The notes beneath the pieces were generated by a model that had not been told where the DNA came from, did not search any database, and saw nothing but the letters and a program-made list of their open reading frames with translations. Shown piece after piece: positions 16,444 through 24,342 of a DNA stretch of 47,010 bases. The translations under genes and the position numbers were made by a program. Where the stretch lies: contig NZ_RJTM01000160.1 of assembly GCF_003725735.1 (NCBI RefSeq), positions 1-47,010 on the forward strand, read 5' to 3'. The number at the start of each line of letters is the position of its first letter. Positions within the stretch are counted from its first letter, which is position 1. This stretch comes from Sinomicrobium pectinilyticum. GTDB taxonomy: Bacteria; Bacteroidota; Bacteroidia; Flavobacteriales; Flavobacteriaceae.

Positions 16444-17172
16444 TCATTCCTTAAACATCTTTTCCTGAAACTCTATGGCCGCCGGAAAGAGAATGTTGTT
16501 TTCCAGGTGAATGTGCAGGTGCAAATCCTGTTCAAACTCATCCAGCATCTTAAACGCTACTCTGTAGGTATTGCATGCATCTTCCGGAGGGATATAATTC
16601 CCCGTTATCCCGGCGATCTCCCTGAAACGATCCCCTTCCTCATCGTGTTCGTGCCTCATCATGGTAATGGGATTTTCAATAGTCCCGAAATGTGGCCTTT
16701 CCAACGTATCTTCATTGAGCCGGACTTTCACCATTTTCCGGATAAACGGAAACAGCATGAGTTCTTCCTTTTTCATATGCTGGCTCAGGGCCCCTGCCGT
16801 CATGGTGAACAGCTCGTACACCCTGAACAGCTCCGGGTGACGCTCCCCATGTACCTTTCTCAGTTTATCCAGGAACTGCAGGAGAATGGGAATGGTTTCC
16901 TCCACATAACGATGGTGTTTTTTCTCGATATAATCCGTCAAAAGATCCAAAGGCCAGGACCTGTAATCGATAGCCTGATCAGCTCGGATATTCAGCACTG
17001 CACTCAGGCTGTCGAGTAAAATGGTTTTGTCGAGCCCCTTTTTAGTGCATACTTCATCTATGGTGCGATGGCCTTTGCAGCAAAAGTCTATTCCGTATTT
17101 TGAAAAAACGGCAGCTGTTCTGTAATCTTCAGCTACGAATTCCCCGATCTGTTTATTCATTAATGTTTCCAT
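16444..17172 (-). CDS. ric: Iron-sulfur cluster repair di-iron protein (RIC/YtfE/ScdA)
   Basis: The 242-residue protein begins with the ScdA N-terminal domain (IGEFVAEDYRTAAVFSKYGIDFCCKGHRTIDEVC, with the conserved CC pair). A hemerythrin-like di-iron domain follows, whose His/Glu ligands are seen in EKKHHRYVEETIPIL, HMKKEELMLFPFI, MMRHEHDEEGDRF and HLHIHLENNILFP. RIC proteins supply iron to repair clusters damaged by nitric oxide. It starts 4 bases after the norB stop, so the two are co-transcribed: NO removal and NO damage repair in one unit. Confidence 0.93.
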   Translation of the reverse strand: METLMNKQIGEFVAEDYRTAAVFSKYGIDFCCKGHRTIDEVCTKKGLDKTILLDSLSAVLNIRADQAIDYRSWPLDLLTDYIEKKHHRYVEETIPILLQFLDKLRKVHGERHPELFRVYELFTMTAGALSQHMKKEELMLFPFIRKMVKVRLNEDTLERPHFGTIENPITMMRHEHDEEGDRFREIAGITGNYIPPEDACNTYRVAFKMLDEFEQDLHLHIHLENNILFPAAIEFQEKMFKE

Positions 17173-17176
17173 TTTC

Positions 17177-19414
17177 TTATTGTTTTTTGTTTTTAAATGT
17201 CAATTGAAATACAAACCAGCAGGTGGTTACGATACCTATACCGAAAATGATATCGCCTATAGAACGAAGCCATTTCAGTACGATCATGGTGGGATGTTGC
17301 ATAAGCTCAGAGGAACGGGCATACCACATACCGTGCTCTATACTTTCCACCGCCTGCCATATCCCTATGGGCAACAGGCTCAGCAAGGCCATTCCGAGCA
17401 GCCCGATATTGAGGGACCAGAATGATATCTTTAAAAGTTTTTCGTTCCATTTAACATCCCTGTAAAGGCTTCTCAACACAAACAGCATCAAACCTATTCC
17501 GAGCATTCCGTATACTCCGAATAACGCCGTATGTCCATGCAGGGGAGTTGTGTTTAATCCCTGTACATAATACAGCGCGATGGGCGGATTAATAATAAAC
17601 CCGAAAATGCCGGCACCGAGGAAATTCCAGAATGCGACGGCTATCATAAAATAGATAGGCCATTTATAATCCTCAAGCCATTTAGCGGTTTTAGACAGTT
17701 TATAATTGTGCCAGGCCTCGTAGCCGATCAGGGTAAGCGGAACCACTTCCAGTGCGCTGAAGGTAGCCCCCAGGGCCATAACCATTGTTGGTGTACCGGT
17801 AAAGTACAGGTGATGAAAAGTTCCTATGATCCCTCCGGACATGAATATGATGGTAGCCAGCAATACACTAAGTGTGGCCGTTTTTGTCTTTAACAGGCCA
17901 AGGCGTACAAACAAAAATGCGATCACCACGGTGGCAAACACTTCAAAGAAGCCCTCCACCCAAAGGTGGACCACCCACCATCTCCAGTATTCGGCGATGG
18001 CGAGGTTGGTCTGCCGTCCCCACATTAGTCCCGCAGCATAGAAAGTGGCGATAGCCGTACACGACACCAAAAACATGACAATAAGGTTCTTTTCCGGGGT
18101 TTTCGCTTTTAGCACCGGTATTAAAGGACGCACCATCAGGGCCAGCCACACGAAAAGCCCTACCAGCAGAAATATTTGCCAGAACCTGCCCAGGTCTACA
18201 TATTCATACCCCTGATGCCCGAACCAGAAGTTGTCGATAAGATTCAGCTTTTGCATCACACCCAGCCATTGACCGGTCATAGAGCCCAATACAATGATTA
18301 ACAAGGCAATAAACAGGAAATTTACCCCGAACTTCTGGTACTTAGGGTCTTTTCCTGATACTGCGGGGGCGATATAAAGCCCGGTAGCCAGCCATGCGGT
18401 CGCAATCCAGAAAATGGCAAGCTGGGTATGCCACGTTCGTGAAACAGCATACGGAAGTATCCGGTCCAGGGGAATGCCATAGAGTCCGTCTCCCTCAACA
18501 CCGTAATGTGCCGTAACAATACCTAACAACATTTGAAGAACCATAAGCAGGCTTACAATCCAGAAATATTTTCTAACCAGTCGCATGGAAGGGGTTATTC
18601 CCTGTTTCAACAAAGGGTCTTCTGCGGGGGGCGGGACATTTTCGTCTGCTCCCGATTTTACATGGTAAAACACCATGATACCGATGCAAAGGATCAGCAG
18701 GATAATACTTACCCCGGACCAGGCGAGCAGGTCGCTGGTAGGCTTGTTTCCTACCAGTTCATCCGCTGGCCAGTTGTGTGTATAGGATATGGTACTTCCC
18801 GGTCTTTCCGTTACGGTAGCCCAGGTAGCCCAAAAGAAAAAGGCATTCATTTTATGCATCCGGGCTTCATCTCTAATACTGTTTTTCGGAATGGCATAAT
18901 CGCTGCGCAATTTGTCAAATCCGGGATCGTCGGTAAACAATCCTTTATAATACATGCTGAGATGTTCAACAGCCTGCACTCTTTCACCGGATATGGTAAT
19001 GGTCCCCGATACCGGGTCGTAGGTATTCGTTCGCAATTCTTTTTGAAGCCTTACCTTTAAAGCCGCCTGTTGTTCCGGGTTCAGGGCATCGTAAGTCGTA
19101 CTTTGATCATTTCCCGCATAAAGGTTCAGTATAAACAAAGCTTCCCTGTGCAGCCAATCCGCAGTCCAGTCGGGTGCTACATAAGCCCCATGGCCCCACA
19201 CGGACCCTACTTCCTGTCCTCCCATACTCTGCCAGATATTCTGACCGTCCTTTATCTCCTCCCCGGTGAATACGACCTCTCCACCGGTAGTAACAATTTT
19301 TACGGGAACGGGAGGTGATTCCTGGTATATTTCATAACCATAATAACCTAAAACTCCGAAAGACAACAGCATTACCAATGCAAAACCTATCCATAGTTTA
19401 TGTTCTCTGTTCAT
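17177..19414 (-). CDS. norB: Quinol-dependent nitric oxide reductase (qNOR, NorB/NorZ)
   Basis: The 745-residue product reduces 2 NO to N2O at the inner membrane using quinol. The N-terminal extension typical of single-subunit qNOR is present: one TM helix, then a periplasmic domain including GQNIWQSMGGQEVGSVWGHG. The 12-TM heme-copper core follows. Expected ligand histidines are seen in RTWHTQLAIFWIATAW, WWVVHLWVEGFFEV (with the Glu characteristic of NOR), GTFHHLYFTGTP and LHGHTALFGVYG. The length is normal. It is the first gene of a norB-ric unit, preceded by a Crp/Fnr-type site and a -7 element (19473-19516). Confidence 0.95.
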   Translation of the reverse strand: MNREHKLWIGFALVMLLSFGVLGYYGYEIYQESPPVPVKIVTTGGEVVFTGEEIKDGQNIWQSMGGQEVGSVWGHGAYVAPDWTADWLHREALFILNLYAGNDQSTTYDALNPEQQAALKVRLQKELRTNTYDPVSGTITISGERVQAVEHLSMYYKGLFTDDPGFDKLRSDYAIPKNSIRDEARMHKMNAFFFWATWATVTERPGSTISYTHNWPADELVGNKPTSDLLAWSGVSIILLILCIGIMVFYHVKSGADENVPPPAEDPLLKQGITPSMRLVRKYFWIVSLLMVLQMLLGIVTAHYGVEGDGLYGIPLDRILPYAVSRTWHTQLAIFWIATAWLATGLYIAPAVSGKDPKYQKFGVNFLFIALLIIVLGSMTGQWLGVMQKLNLIDNFWFGHQGYEYVDLGRFWQIFLLVGLFVWLALMVRPLIPVLKAKTPEKNLIVMFLVSCTAIATFYAAGLMWGRQTNLAIAEYWRWWVVHLWVEGFFEVFATVVIAFLFVRLGLLKTKTATLSVLLATIIFMSGGIIGTFHHLYFTGTPTMVMALGATFSALEVVPLTLIGYEAWHNYKLSKTAKWLEDYKWPIYFMIAVAFWNFLGAGIFGFIINPPIALYYVQGLNTTPLHGHTALFGVYGMLGIGLMLFVLRSLYRDVKWNEKLLKISFWSLNIGLLGMALLSLLPIGIWQAVESIEHGMWYARSSELMQHPTMIVLKWLRSIGDIIFGIGIVTTCWFVFQLTFKNKKQ

Positions 19415-19472
19415 AATGTATCTAATGTTTGGTCAGACAAACCTGTCCGGTTTTTTACAATATTTTACGGTA

Positions 19473-19516
19473 CAAATTTGTCGTTTACTGATATCTTATT
19501 TTATGACAGAGGTCAT
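19473..19516 (-). promoter_or_regulatory. norB promoter with ATGAC-N4-GTCAT activator site
   Basis: The dyad ATGAC-AGAG-GTCAT occupies 19503-19516. CAAATTTG at 19473-19480 reads as CAAATTTG on the minus strand too, a 7-of-8 match to TAnnTTTG. The start would be near 19467, so the dyad is centred about 42 bp upstream, the class II activator position for Crp/Fnr proteins. A short dyad GTTTG-N6-CAAAC lies in the leader near 19427-19442. Confidence 0.65.
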
Positions 19517-19548
19517 ATTTGCTAAAAACCGGTGGTGGGATGGTGAGG

Positions 19549-19596
19549 CGGGGAGACAATGAGATGGGGAGACAATGAGACGGGGAGATGCGGAGG
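19549..19596. repeat. Purine-rich tandem repeat, 16-bp period, about three copies
   Basis: CGGGGAGACAATGAGA (19549-19564) is followed by TGGGGAGACAATGAGA (19565-19580) and a diverged third unit CGGGGAGATGCGGAGG (19581-19596). Just upstream lie further G-runs (GGTGG, TGGG, ATGG). The plus strand is almost purely purine over this stretch, between the norB promoter and the end of the Rrf2 gene. Confidence 0.75.
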
Positions 19597-19666
19597 CAGT
19601 GAGGTAATTGGTTTAAAATATTCCGGGTGGGCCGGTCCTCGGGGTGGTTTCCGAAAGCGGGAAGGA

Positions 19667-20101
19667 TTATAATTTTAAGAAGGTTTTGCCCTCGCTCAAA
19701 TCACTCATCAGTTCTTCGAGATTGGTCTGTTCGAACAGGTTCTTCAGATTTTCCTTAACCGGTTTGTATTTAAAATGGAAAGGACAGGGATTTGTTTCGC
19801 TGCATTCGTGCAGTCCCAGGCTGCACCGGGTAAACAGTCCGTCCCCGTCTATTGCCGTAACCAGGTCTTTCATACTTATGGTACTGAGATTGGCCGTGGC
19901 CATTTCAAACCCGCCTCCGGATCCTTTTACAGAAGTTACGATATTATGCTTAACAAGCTTTTGCAGTATCTTGGCCGTAAAGGCTTCGGGGGATTTGATC
20001 TTCCGGGATATATCGCGCAGGCTTACCCGCTGTTTTTTCCGGGTCTCGGAAGCGATGTACAGGGTGGCCCTGATACCGTATTCACAGGATTTTGATAGCA
20101 T
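19667..20101 (-). CDS. Rrf2-family regulator with iron-sulfur cluster cysteines (NsrR-like)
   Basis: The start is the ATG at 20101 (MLSKSCEYGIRATLYIA), the standard Rrf2 opening; the longer frame to 20326 runs into nrdG. The product is 144 residues. It has a winged helix (VSLRDISRKIKSPEAFTAKILQKLVKHNIV, wing VKGSGGGFEMA) and Cys93, Cys100 and Cys106 spaced C-x6-C-x5-C, the spacing of NsrR/IscR-type cluster ligands. Between norB-ric and the anaerobic ribonucleotide reductase genes, an NO-sensing role is the most economical reading. IscR-like iron-sulfur homeostasis is the alternative. A palindrome over its own -7 element suggests autoregulation. Confidence 0.85.
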   Translation of the reverse strand: MLSKSCEYGIRATLYIASETRKKQRVSLRDISRKIKSPEAFTAKILQKLVKHNIVTSVKGSGGGFEMATANLSTISMKDLVTAIDGDGLFTRCSLGLHECSETNPCPFHFKYKPVKENLKNLFEQTNLEELMSDLSEGKTFLKL

Positions 20102-20118
20102 TTGGCGGGACTTTACCG

Positions 20119-20134
20119 CAAAAATACGTATTTT
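20119..20134 (-). promoter_or_regulatory. Rrf2 gene promoter and overlapping palindromic operator
   Basis: CAAAAATA at 20119-20126 is a perfect minus-strand TAnnTTTG (-7), predicting a short leader before the ATG at 20101. AAAATACGTATTTT at 20121-20134 is a perfect 14-bp palindrome overlapping it. The AT-rich dyad fits Rrf2-family operators in general form. The assignment to this regulator is inference from position. Confidence 0.55.
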
Positions 20135-20198
20135 ACTAAGACTCTTTTTATCGCAGTAAATACATCTGTAAAAAAAATCAGCAATTCCAGGAAAATAA

Positions 20199-20909
20199 TT
20201 AACCTCTGATCTGTATAGATAACGGTGATGCTTCGAGTGCTGCCAGATCAATTCCTTCCCTGTCGGGTCCCGGTTCACCCAGAGTGAGAACGTTCCGCTG
20301 AAACTTCTGCAAATAATATACACCACTATATCCTTTTTGAGCTAAAAAAAAACTCATTCTCAGAAGATCGTGCGATTGTAGTAAACCGCTGTGAACAGTA
20401 GTACGGACCTCAAAGGTTACGGATCCATCCAGCAACAGGTTCAGGCATTTACTGAAGTCTTCAAAATATTCACCTCCCGTAACCGCTATTTCCCGATCGG
20501 GCAGGGCCTTGAAATCCAGCGAGACATAATCGGCCAGGGACTCTTCTACAAGAGCTTTCAACACGTCGGGACGACTGCCATTGGTATCCACTTTGATCAA
20601 AAACCCCAGGTCCTTTACACGGGAAGCAAATTCAAGAACTGAAGTATGCAGAAGGCACTCTCCCCCGCTCAAAACAACGCCTTCCAGAAGCCCTCTCCGG
20701 CTTCGCAGGAAATCCAGAGCTCCGGCATAGGTCAGACGCCCTTTCCCCAGGACAATATCGGGATTATAGCAGTACGAACACCGCATATTGCATCCGGCAA
20801 ACCATATAATACAGGCCGGATAACCCGGATAGTCAAGCAGGGTAAACGGGGTGATGCTGTATATGTTCCTAATAGCCTTCCCTGAAGTGTGTACGCTGCT
20901 TGTGTTCAC
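20199..20909 (-). CDS. nrdG: Anaerobic ribonucleotide reductase activating enzyme (radical SAM)
   Basis: The 236-residue radical SAM protein has the cluster motif C-x3-C-x2-C in CNMRCSYC, followed by VVLSGGECLLH, the glycine-rich SAM-binding segment. It opens with the family-typical SITPFTLLDYPGYPACIIWFAGC. NrdG generates the glycyl radical on class III ribonucleotide reductase from SAM and reduced flavodoxin or ferredoxin. The only plausible start I see is GTG at 20909, which lies inside the upstream glycyl-radical gene in another frame (41-base overlap), implying translational coupling. Confidence 0.88.
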   Translation of the reverse strand: MNTSSVHTSGKAIRNIYSITPFTLLDYPGYPACIIWFAGCNMRCSYCYNPDIVLGKGRLTYAGALDFLRSRRGLLEGVVLSGGECLLHTSVLEFASRVKDLGFLIKVDTNGSRPDVLKALVEESLADYVSLDFKALPDREIAVTGGEYFEDFSKCLNLLLDGSVTFEVRTTVHSGLLQSHDLLRMSFFLAQKGYSGVYYLQKFQRNVLTLGEPGPDREGIDLAALEASPLSIQIRG

Positions 20910-21030
20910 CTTTTTTTCCTATGTTAAAGCTTTCTATCGGCCTGTGATACCCCATGACCCTGGTGTATATCAAACATCGGGTCCGCAATGCTGTCTGTGA
21001 ATTCAGTTCGTGTTGTTCTGCTGTTTTCAT
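20869..21030 (-). CDS. Stand-alone glycyl radical domain of class III ribonucleotide reductase (53 aa)
   Basis: A 53-residue frame starts with ATG at 21030 and ends with TAG at 20869. Its core is TRCLIYTRVMGYHRPIESFN followed by IGKKGEHKQR. This matches the C-terminal glycyl-radical segment of NrdD proteins, usually ...YSRVVGYxRPVxxWNxGK..., with Gly27 as the predicted radical site. The large NrdD gene just upstream ends after its zinc-site cysteines and lacks this segment, so the domain is supplied in trans, much as YfiD supplies one to pyruvate formate-lyase. The stop of nrdD and this ATG are 81 bases apart with in-frame stops between, so it is not a simple frameshift. It is too short for many gene finders. 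Confidence 0.8.
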   Translation of the reverse strand: MKTAEQHELNSQTALRTRCLIYTRVMGYHRPIESFNIGKKGEHKQRTHFREGY

Positions 21031-21111
21031 GGATGTGTTTTTTAATGCTCCGTTTGGGAGCGGTTATTCAATAAAAATTTAAATGTGTAGCATAACTTTC
21101 CGGTACAGGAT

Positions 21112-23226
21112 TTATGCTGTACTTTCCTGTTGATGGTTATGAATCCGGTCGAGCAAAATGTCGTCGCATTTCGGACAAAATTCATGTTCCCCGTTCAAAT
21201 AGCCGTGAACCGGGCAAATACTGAAGACCGGGGTTACCGTGATATAGGGAAGCTTAAACCGGGTCAGTACTGTTTTTACAAACTGCCTGCAAGCCTCCGG
21301 TGAACTGATCTTTTCGTTCATATACAGGTGTAACACCGTTCCCCCGGTATATTTGCATTGCAATTCGTCCTGCATCAATAAGGCTTCAAACGGGTCGTCG
21401 GTAAAATCAACCGGCAGTTGTGAACTATTGGTGTAATAGGGATTTTCCGGTGTCCCGGCCCGGATGATCTCCGGGTAGCGCTTCAGGTCTTCTTTGGCAA
21501 ACCTGTATGTCGTTCCTTCTGCCGGTGTGGCTTCCAGGTTATACAGGTTCCCTGTTCTCTCCTGGAATTCCTGTAACCTGCCCCGTATGTGATCCAGGAT
21601 TCCGGCCACCATTTCATGTCCGAAATTATCCGTCAGGTCATTCCGGTCACGGGTATAGTTCCGGACCATTTCGTTCATTCCGTTCACCCCTATGGTCGAA
21701 AAATGGTTCCTGAAGTGAGACAGGTAACGTTGGGTATACGGATAGAGCCCCCTGTCAAACATTTCCTGTATAAAAACCCTTTTTTTCTCCAAAGTGGACT
21801 GTCCCAATCCCAACAGCCGGTCCAGGGCCTGGTATAATTGTCTTTCTTTTCCCGCATATAAGTATCCCAATCGTGCCATATTAACAGTGACTACCCCGAT
21901 ACTTCCCGTCATTTCGGCGCTGCCGAACAGGCCGTTTCCTCTTTTCAACAACTCCCTCAGGTCCAGTTGTAACCGACAGCACATACTTCGTACGGCATTG
22001 GGCTGGTAGGCATTGGGATTGGGCACTTTGTCACCGTTTTCATCTGTCAGATACTGGCTGCCTATAAAGTTCTGGAAATAGGATGACCCTATTTTGGCAG
22101 TGTTCTCAAAAAGTATGTCCGTGTTTTCTCCGTACCAATCAAAATCTTCCGTGATATTCACGGTAGGAATGGGAAAGGTAAATGGCTGGCCCTGTGCATC
22201 ACCTTCGGTCATTACCTGGTAGTACGCCTTATTAATGACCTGCATTTCTTTCTGAAAATGCCGGTACTGCAGGTCGGTTACCCTATCCACTCCCCGCTCC
22301 CATGCCATTCGGGAAATTTCAGCATCGTCATTTCCCTCAAACAAATGCCGGTCCCGGCGGGTGGGGATCTGGGCCTTTAAATCTTCGGGTACTACCCAGT
22401 CCAGGGTAATATTGGTGAAGGGCGACTGTCCCCAGCGTGCCGGTACGTTCAGGTTATAGACAAAACTGCGTATGGCTTTCAGCACTTCTTCATAAGTAAG
22501 CCGGTCCTTAAATACATAGGGAGCCAGGTAAGTATCGAATGAACTGAAAGCCTGTGCTCCTGCCCATTCACTCTGTAATATACCCAGAAAGTTAGCCATT
22601 TGGCCCAGGGCCTCCCTGAAATGATTAGGCGGACGACTTTCCACCCGGCCGCGGACACCGTTGAACCCCTCATTGAGCAGAACCCTTAAACTCCAGCCCG
22701 CACAATAACCGGTGAGACAATCGAGGTCGTGTATATGAATATCCCCGTTCCTGTGAGCGTGCCCCTCCTCTTTCGAATAAACCTGGTCCAGCCAGTAATT
22801 GGCAATCAACTTTCCCGCTACATTATTTATCAATCCCGCATTGGAATATGACGTGTTGGCATTAGCATGAATCCGCCAGTCTGTTTGCTCTATATACTCC
22901 GCCACCGTCTGGGAACTGTCTACATATGTGGTATGCTCGCTGAACCCATGTGTATGATCCCTTTGCATCTTACGCGTATGCCTGTACAACATAAAGGAGC
23001 GCATCACCTCAAAATAACCCGCTTCATACAACTCTTTTTCAATGGCATCCTGTATTTCCTCCACCGATAAGATGCTTTCCGTATCCAACCGACTCATCAA
23101 TCTTTTATATATTTCAGGGTCAGGCGATCGCCGTACACTGGCAAAAGCTTTTTCTATGGCTATCTCAATTTTGTACCCTTCAAACGGTACATAAGTTCCT
23201 GTCCTTTTGATAACTGAATTTTTCAT
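21112..23226 (-). CDS. nrdD: Anaerobic (class III) ribonucleoside-triphosphate reductase, catalytic part without glycyl radical domain
   Basis: The 704-residue protein starts with an ATP-cone (VIKRTGTYVPFEGYKIEIAIEKAF, residues ~4-90), the allosteric domain. Then comes the ten-stranded barrel core (LDCLTGYCAGWSL, NVPARWGQSPFTNI, and RSMCCRLQLDLRELLKRGNG with Cys416/417 as thiyl candidates). Near the end is a zinc-site segment with Cys671, Cys684 and Cys687 (CPVHGYLNG...CPKC). The protein ends 17 residues later, with no RVxGY glycyl-radical motif, which is encoded by the next gene. Together with nrdG it makes deoxyribonucleotides without oxygen, as a denitrifier needs. Confidence 0.92.
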   Translation of the reverse strand: MKNSVIKRTGTYVPFEGYKIEIAIEKAFASVRRSPDPEIYKRLMSRLDTESILSVEEIQDAIEKELYEAGYFEVMRSFMLYRHTRKMQRDHTHGFSEHTTYVDSSQTVAEYIEQTDWRIHANANTSYSNAGLINNVAGKLIANYWLDQVYSKEEGHAHRNGDIHIHDLDCLTGYCAGWSLRVLLNEGFNGVRGRVESRPPNHFREALGQMANFLGILQSEWAGAQAFSSFDTYLAPYVFKDRLTYEEVLKAIRSFVYNLNVPARWGQSPFTNITLDWVVPEDLKAQIPTRRDRHLFEGNDDAEISRMAWERGVDRVTDLQYRHFQKEMQVINKAYYQVMTEGDAQGQPFTFPIPTVNITEDFDWYGENTDILFENTAKIGSSYFQNFIGSQYLTDENGDKVPNPNAYQPNAVRSMCCRLQLDLRELLKRGNGLFGSAEMTGSIGVVTVNMARLGYLYAGKERQLYQALDRLLGLGQSTLEKKRVFIQEMFDRGLYPYTQRYLSHFRNHFSTIGVNGMNEMVRNYTRDRNDLTDNFGHEMVAGILDHIRGRLQEFQERTGNLYNLEATPAEGTTYRFAKEDLKRYPEIIRAGTPENPYYTNSSQLPVDFTDDPFEALLMQDELQCKYTGGTVLHLYMNEKISSPEACRQFVKTVLTRFKLPYITVTPVFSICPVHGYLNGEHEFCPKCDDILLDRIHNHQQESTA

Positions 23227-23269
23227 CTTATTCTGTTTAATCCCGTGCTGTTTCGCTATGGGTTTAATA

Positions 23270-23307
23270 CAAATTTACCCAAAACAAGACTTAAATATCC
23301 GATTTAA
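23270..23307 (-). promoter_or_regulatory. Probable nrdD promoter
   Basis: CAAATTTA at 23270-23277 is a perfect minus-strand TAnnTTTG, predicting a start near 23264 and a leader of about 38 nt. TTAAAT-N5-ATTTAA at 23291-23307 is an inverted repeat upstream of it. I see no ATGAY-N4-RTCAT site here. Confidence 0.45.
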
Positions 23308-23496
23308 AAAAATAATAATCAACAATTTAAAATCAAAATTGTTCATAAAATGCTTATATTCTGTCTATCCGTTTTCAGGAGCTTAATTCTGGTGGGCATT
23401 TATGACATCGAGAGAAGTTTTCATACGGAAACTATTGAAATAACAGATTATATATTCATAAAAAGCCAACCTCCGGCAGATTATCCGATACATCAA

Positions 23497-24114
23497 TCAA
23501 CGCTTTTCGGCCAGAGGTGTTTCCTCCACTAGCTTTACCAAATCCTCAATGATCGCCATTCCGCCATCTCTGTTATACCATATTTGAAGAAATTCTTTAA
23601 AGGGATCGTCTATTTTTCCGTTCTGGCTTTTATAAGCGGCTACCATGTTCATTACTGTTCCCGATCTGGGTCCCCAGGTATGGACTACGTTAACATCACC
23701 ATCCAATACAATAAGTTTAGGTATGGAACGGGTCCCACTTGTCAAAAACAGGTCCATGAGCTCAGGGTTTTCATCACGCAGAACAATTCTGAGATCAAGA
23801 TTCGTGACTTCCTCACAGATTTTGTTTAAAACCGGGATTGTCTGTGCTCCGTCGGCACACCAGCTTTCCATTATTACAAGCCAGGTTTGTCTTTTATTTA
23901 TCCTTTTAAAACTCTTCACCGCTTTTTCCGGAATGGCCAGGGTTTTGTTGAGCCTGCGCATTCTGCTCATATTCAATTTTGTAAAATTTATGCGTACATC
24001 AGTTTGTTCCGGCCCGGAGGTCTTTCCTTCGGAAGCCAATTGTTTTACCAGTTCCATATACGCTTCATAGGAAAGTGCTTTCTGTAAACTGTTTTCTATG
24101 ATCTTGTTTTCCAT
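23497..24114 (-). CDS. Thioredoxin-fold protein with a single active-site cysteine
   Basis: The 205-residue protein has a cytoplasmic thioredoxin-like fold: WLVIMESWCADGAQTIPVLNKI for the strand and active-site helix, and TRSIPKLIVLDGD for the cis-Pro strand. The active site reads W-C-A-D-G-A rather than W-C-x-x-C, so only one redox cysteine is left there. I recall similar proteins (thioredoxin_9 type) with a C-x-D-x-A-Q pattern in Bacteroidota, so this looks like a family trait. No signal peptide is seen. The role is unknown. It is separated from the copper lipoprotein gene by about 230 bp, in which I see no gene. Confidence 0.75.
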   Translation of the reverse strand: MENKIIENSLQKALSYEAYMELVKQLASEGKTSGPEQTDVRINFTKLNMSRMRRLNKTLAIPEKAVKSFKRINKRQTWLVIMESWCADGAQTIPVLNKICEEVTNLDLRIVLRDENPELMDLFLTSGTRSIPKLIVLDGDVNVVHTWGPRSGTVMNMVAAYKSQNGKIDDPFKEFLQIWYNRDGGMAIIEDLVKLVEETPLAEKR

Positions 24115-24342
24115 ATCTTGTGGTTTCGATTAATTTTTTAAAATTGTTTCCGGAAGTAATGGTCACCGAAAAAATCAGTTTATCTCTGCCGGACGGGGGT
24201 GTACTTTCACACTACTACATGTTAAGCTCTACGGCACTAACATAAGGTGCAATCCGTGCCTGAAAAGCTATCAACTCCTCAACCCCGAACTGCTCTCCCT
24301 ACCTATCCCGGCCAGGCGCGCGATACAAGTCCCGGCATCCGG

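Noticed and set aside
24115-24342. Possible riboswitch or small RNA between the thioredoxin-like and lipoprotein genes
   Set aside because: I found no consistent hairpin set or known motif in this 228-bp gap.
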